From positions 1 through 12,231 of the forward strand of contig JAVHYH010000088.1 of the NCBI GenBank assembly GCA_031119155.1: a stretch of DNA of 12,231 nt. The letters run 5' to 3'. This document shows, piece by piece, positions 12,209 to 12,231 of this stretch. A program made the translations under genes and the position numbers. Source of the stretch: Brevundimonas sp. (GTDB taxonomy: Bacteria > Pseudomonadota > Alphaproteobacteria > Caulobacterales > Caulobacteraceae). Numbering within the stretch: the first letter of the stretch is position 1; every line of letters starts with the position of its first letter. The notes below the pieces were generated by a model, which ran no database searches, was not told where the DNA came from, and was given only the letters and a program-made list of their open reading frames with translations.

Positions 12209-12231
12209 CGGCCCGCCTCCGTCAGACCTTC

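Noticed and set aside
12209..12231. End of another minus-strand gene at the right edge (TGA at 12224-12222)
   Set aside because: Only two codons precede the stop within the window, so coding cannot be shown.

Overview
The window looks like a chromosomal segment of a GC-rich alphaproteobacterium, most probably of the Caulobacterales (Brevundimonas- or Caulobacter-like). The reasons are the GC-rich third codon positions throughout, a Mg-type HemB, and the rlpA-tmk-holB-tatD-MBL gene order familiar from that class. This assignment is inference from sequence style and synteny; no marker gene for taxonomy is present.

Left part (1-4882): the 3' end of hemB (plus strand) meets a tightly packed minus-strand housekeeping cluster end to end. 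In transcription order the cluster is rlpA (septal peptidoglycan lipoprotein), tmk (dTMP kinase), holB (clamp loader delta'), tatD (metal-dependent DNase/hydrolase) and an MBL-fold hydrolase. The last four genes are joined by 1- or 4-base stop/start overlaps.

Middle (4883-6797): a 97-bp divergent intergenic region carries a possible promoter and an inverted repeat. Next come a tRNA-Ser(UGA) with encoded CCA and, 87 bp after it on the same strand, a di-haem cytochrome c lipoprotein of the RoxA/cytochrome c peroxidase-like type. The Shine-Dalgarno of this gene lies in a potential stem.

Right part (6798-11866): this is the accessory and most interesting region. Five minus-strand genes are each joined to the next by an identical ATGA overlap. 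In transcription order they are a GNAT-like acyltransferase with a C-terminal hydrophobic segment, a zinc-less E1/ThiF-like adenylyltransferase, a multi-spanning membrane protein with an unrecognised C-terminal cytosolic domain, a YghO-like GNAT protein, and an Acg-like nitroreductase. The content (adenylation, acyl transfer, flavin redox, membrane component) and the strict coupling suggest one pathway that makes or modifies a small molecule or peptide at the membrane. The substrate is unknown. Behind it, at the right edge, lies a small two-helix DUF2798-type membrane protein.

Both convergent gene pairs (hemB/MBL and cytochrome/nitroreductase) have no intergenic space at all. No insertion sequences, CRISPR arrays, integrases or convincing Rho-independent terminators were seen.
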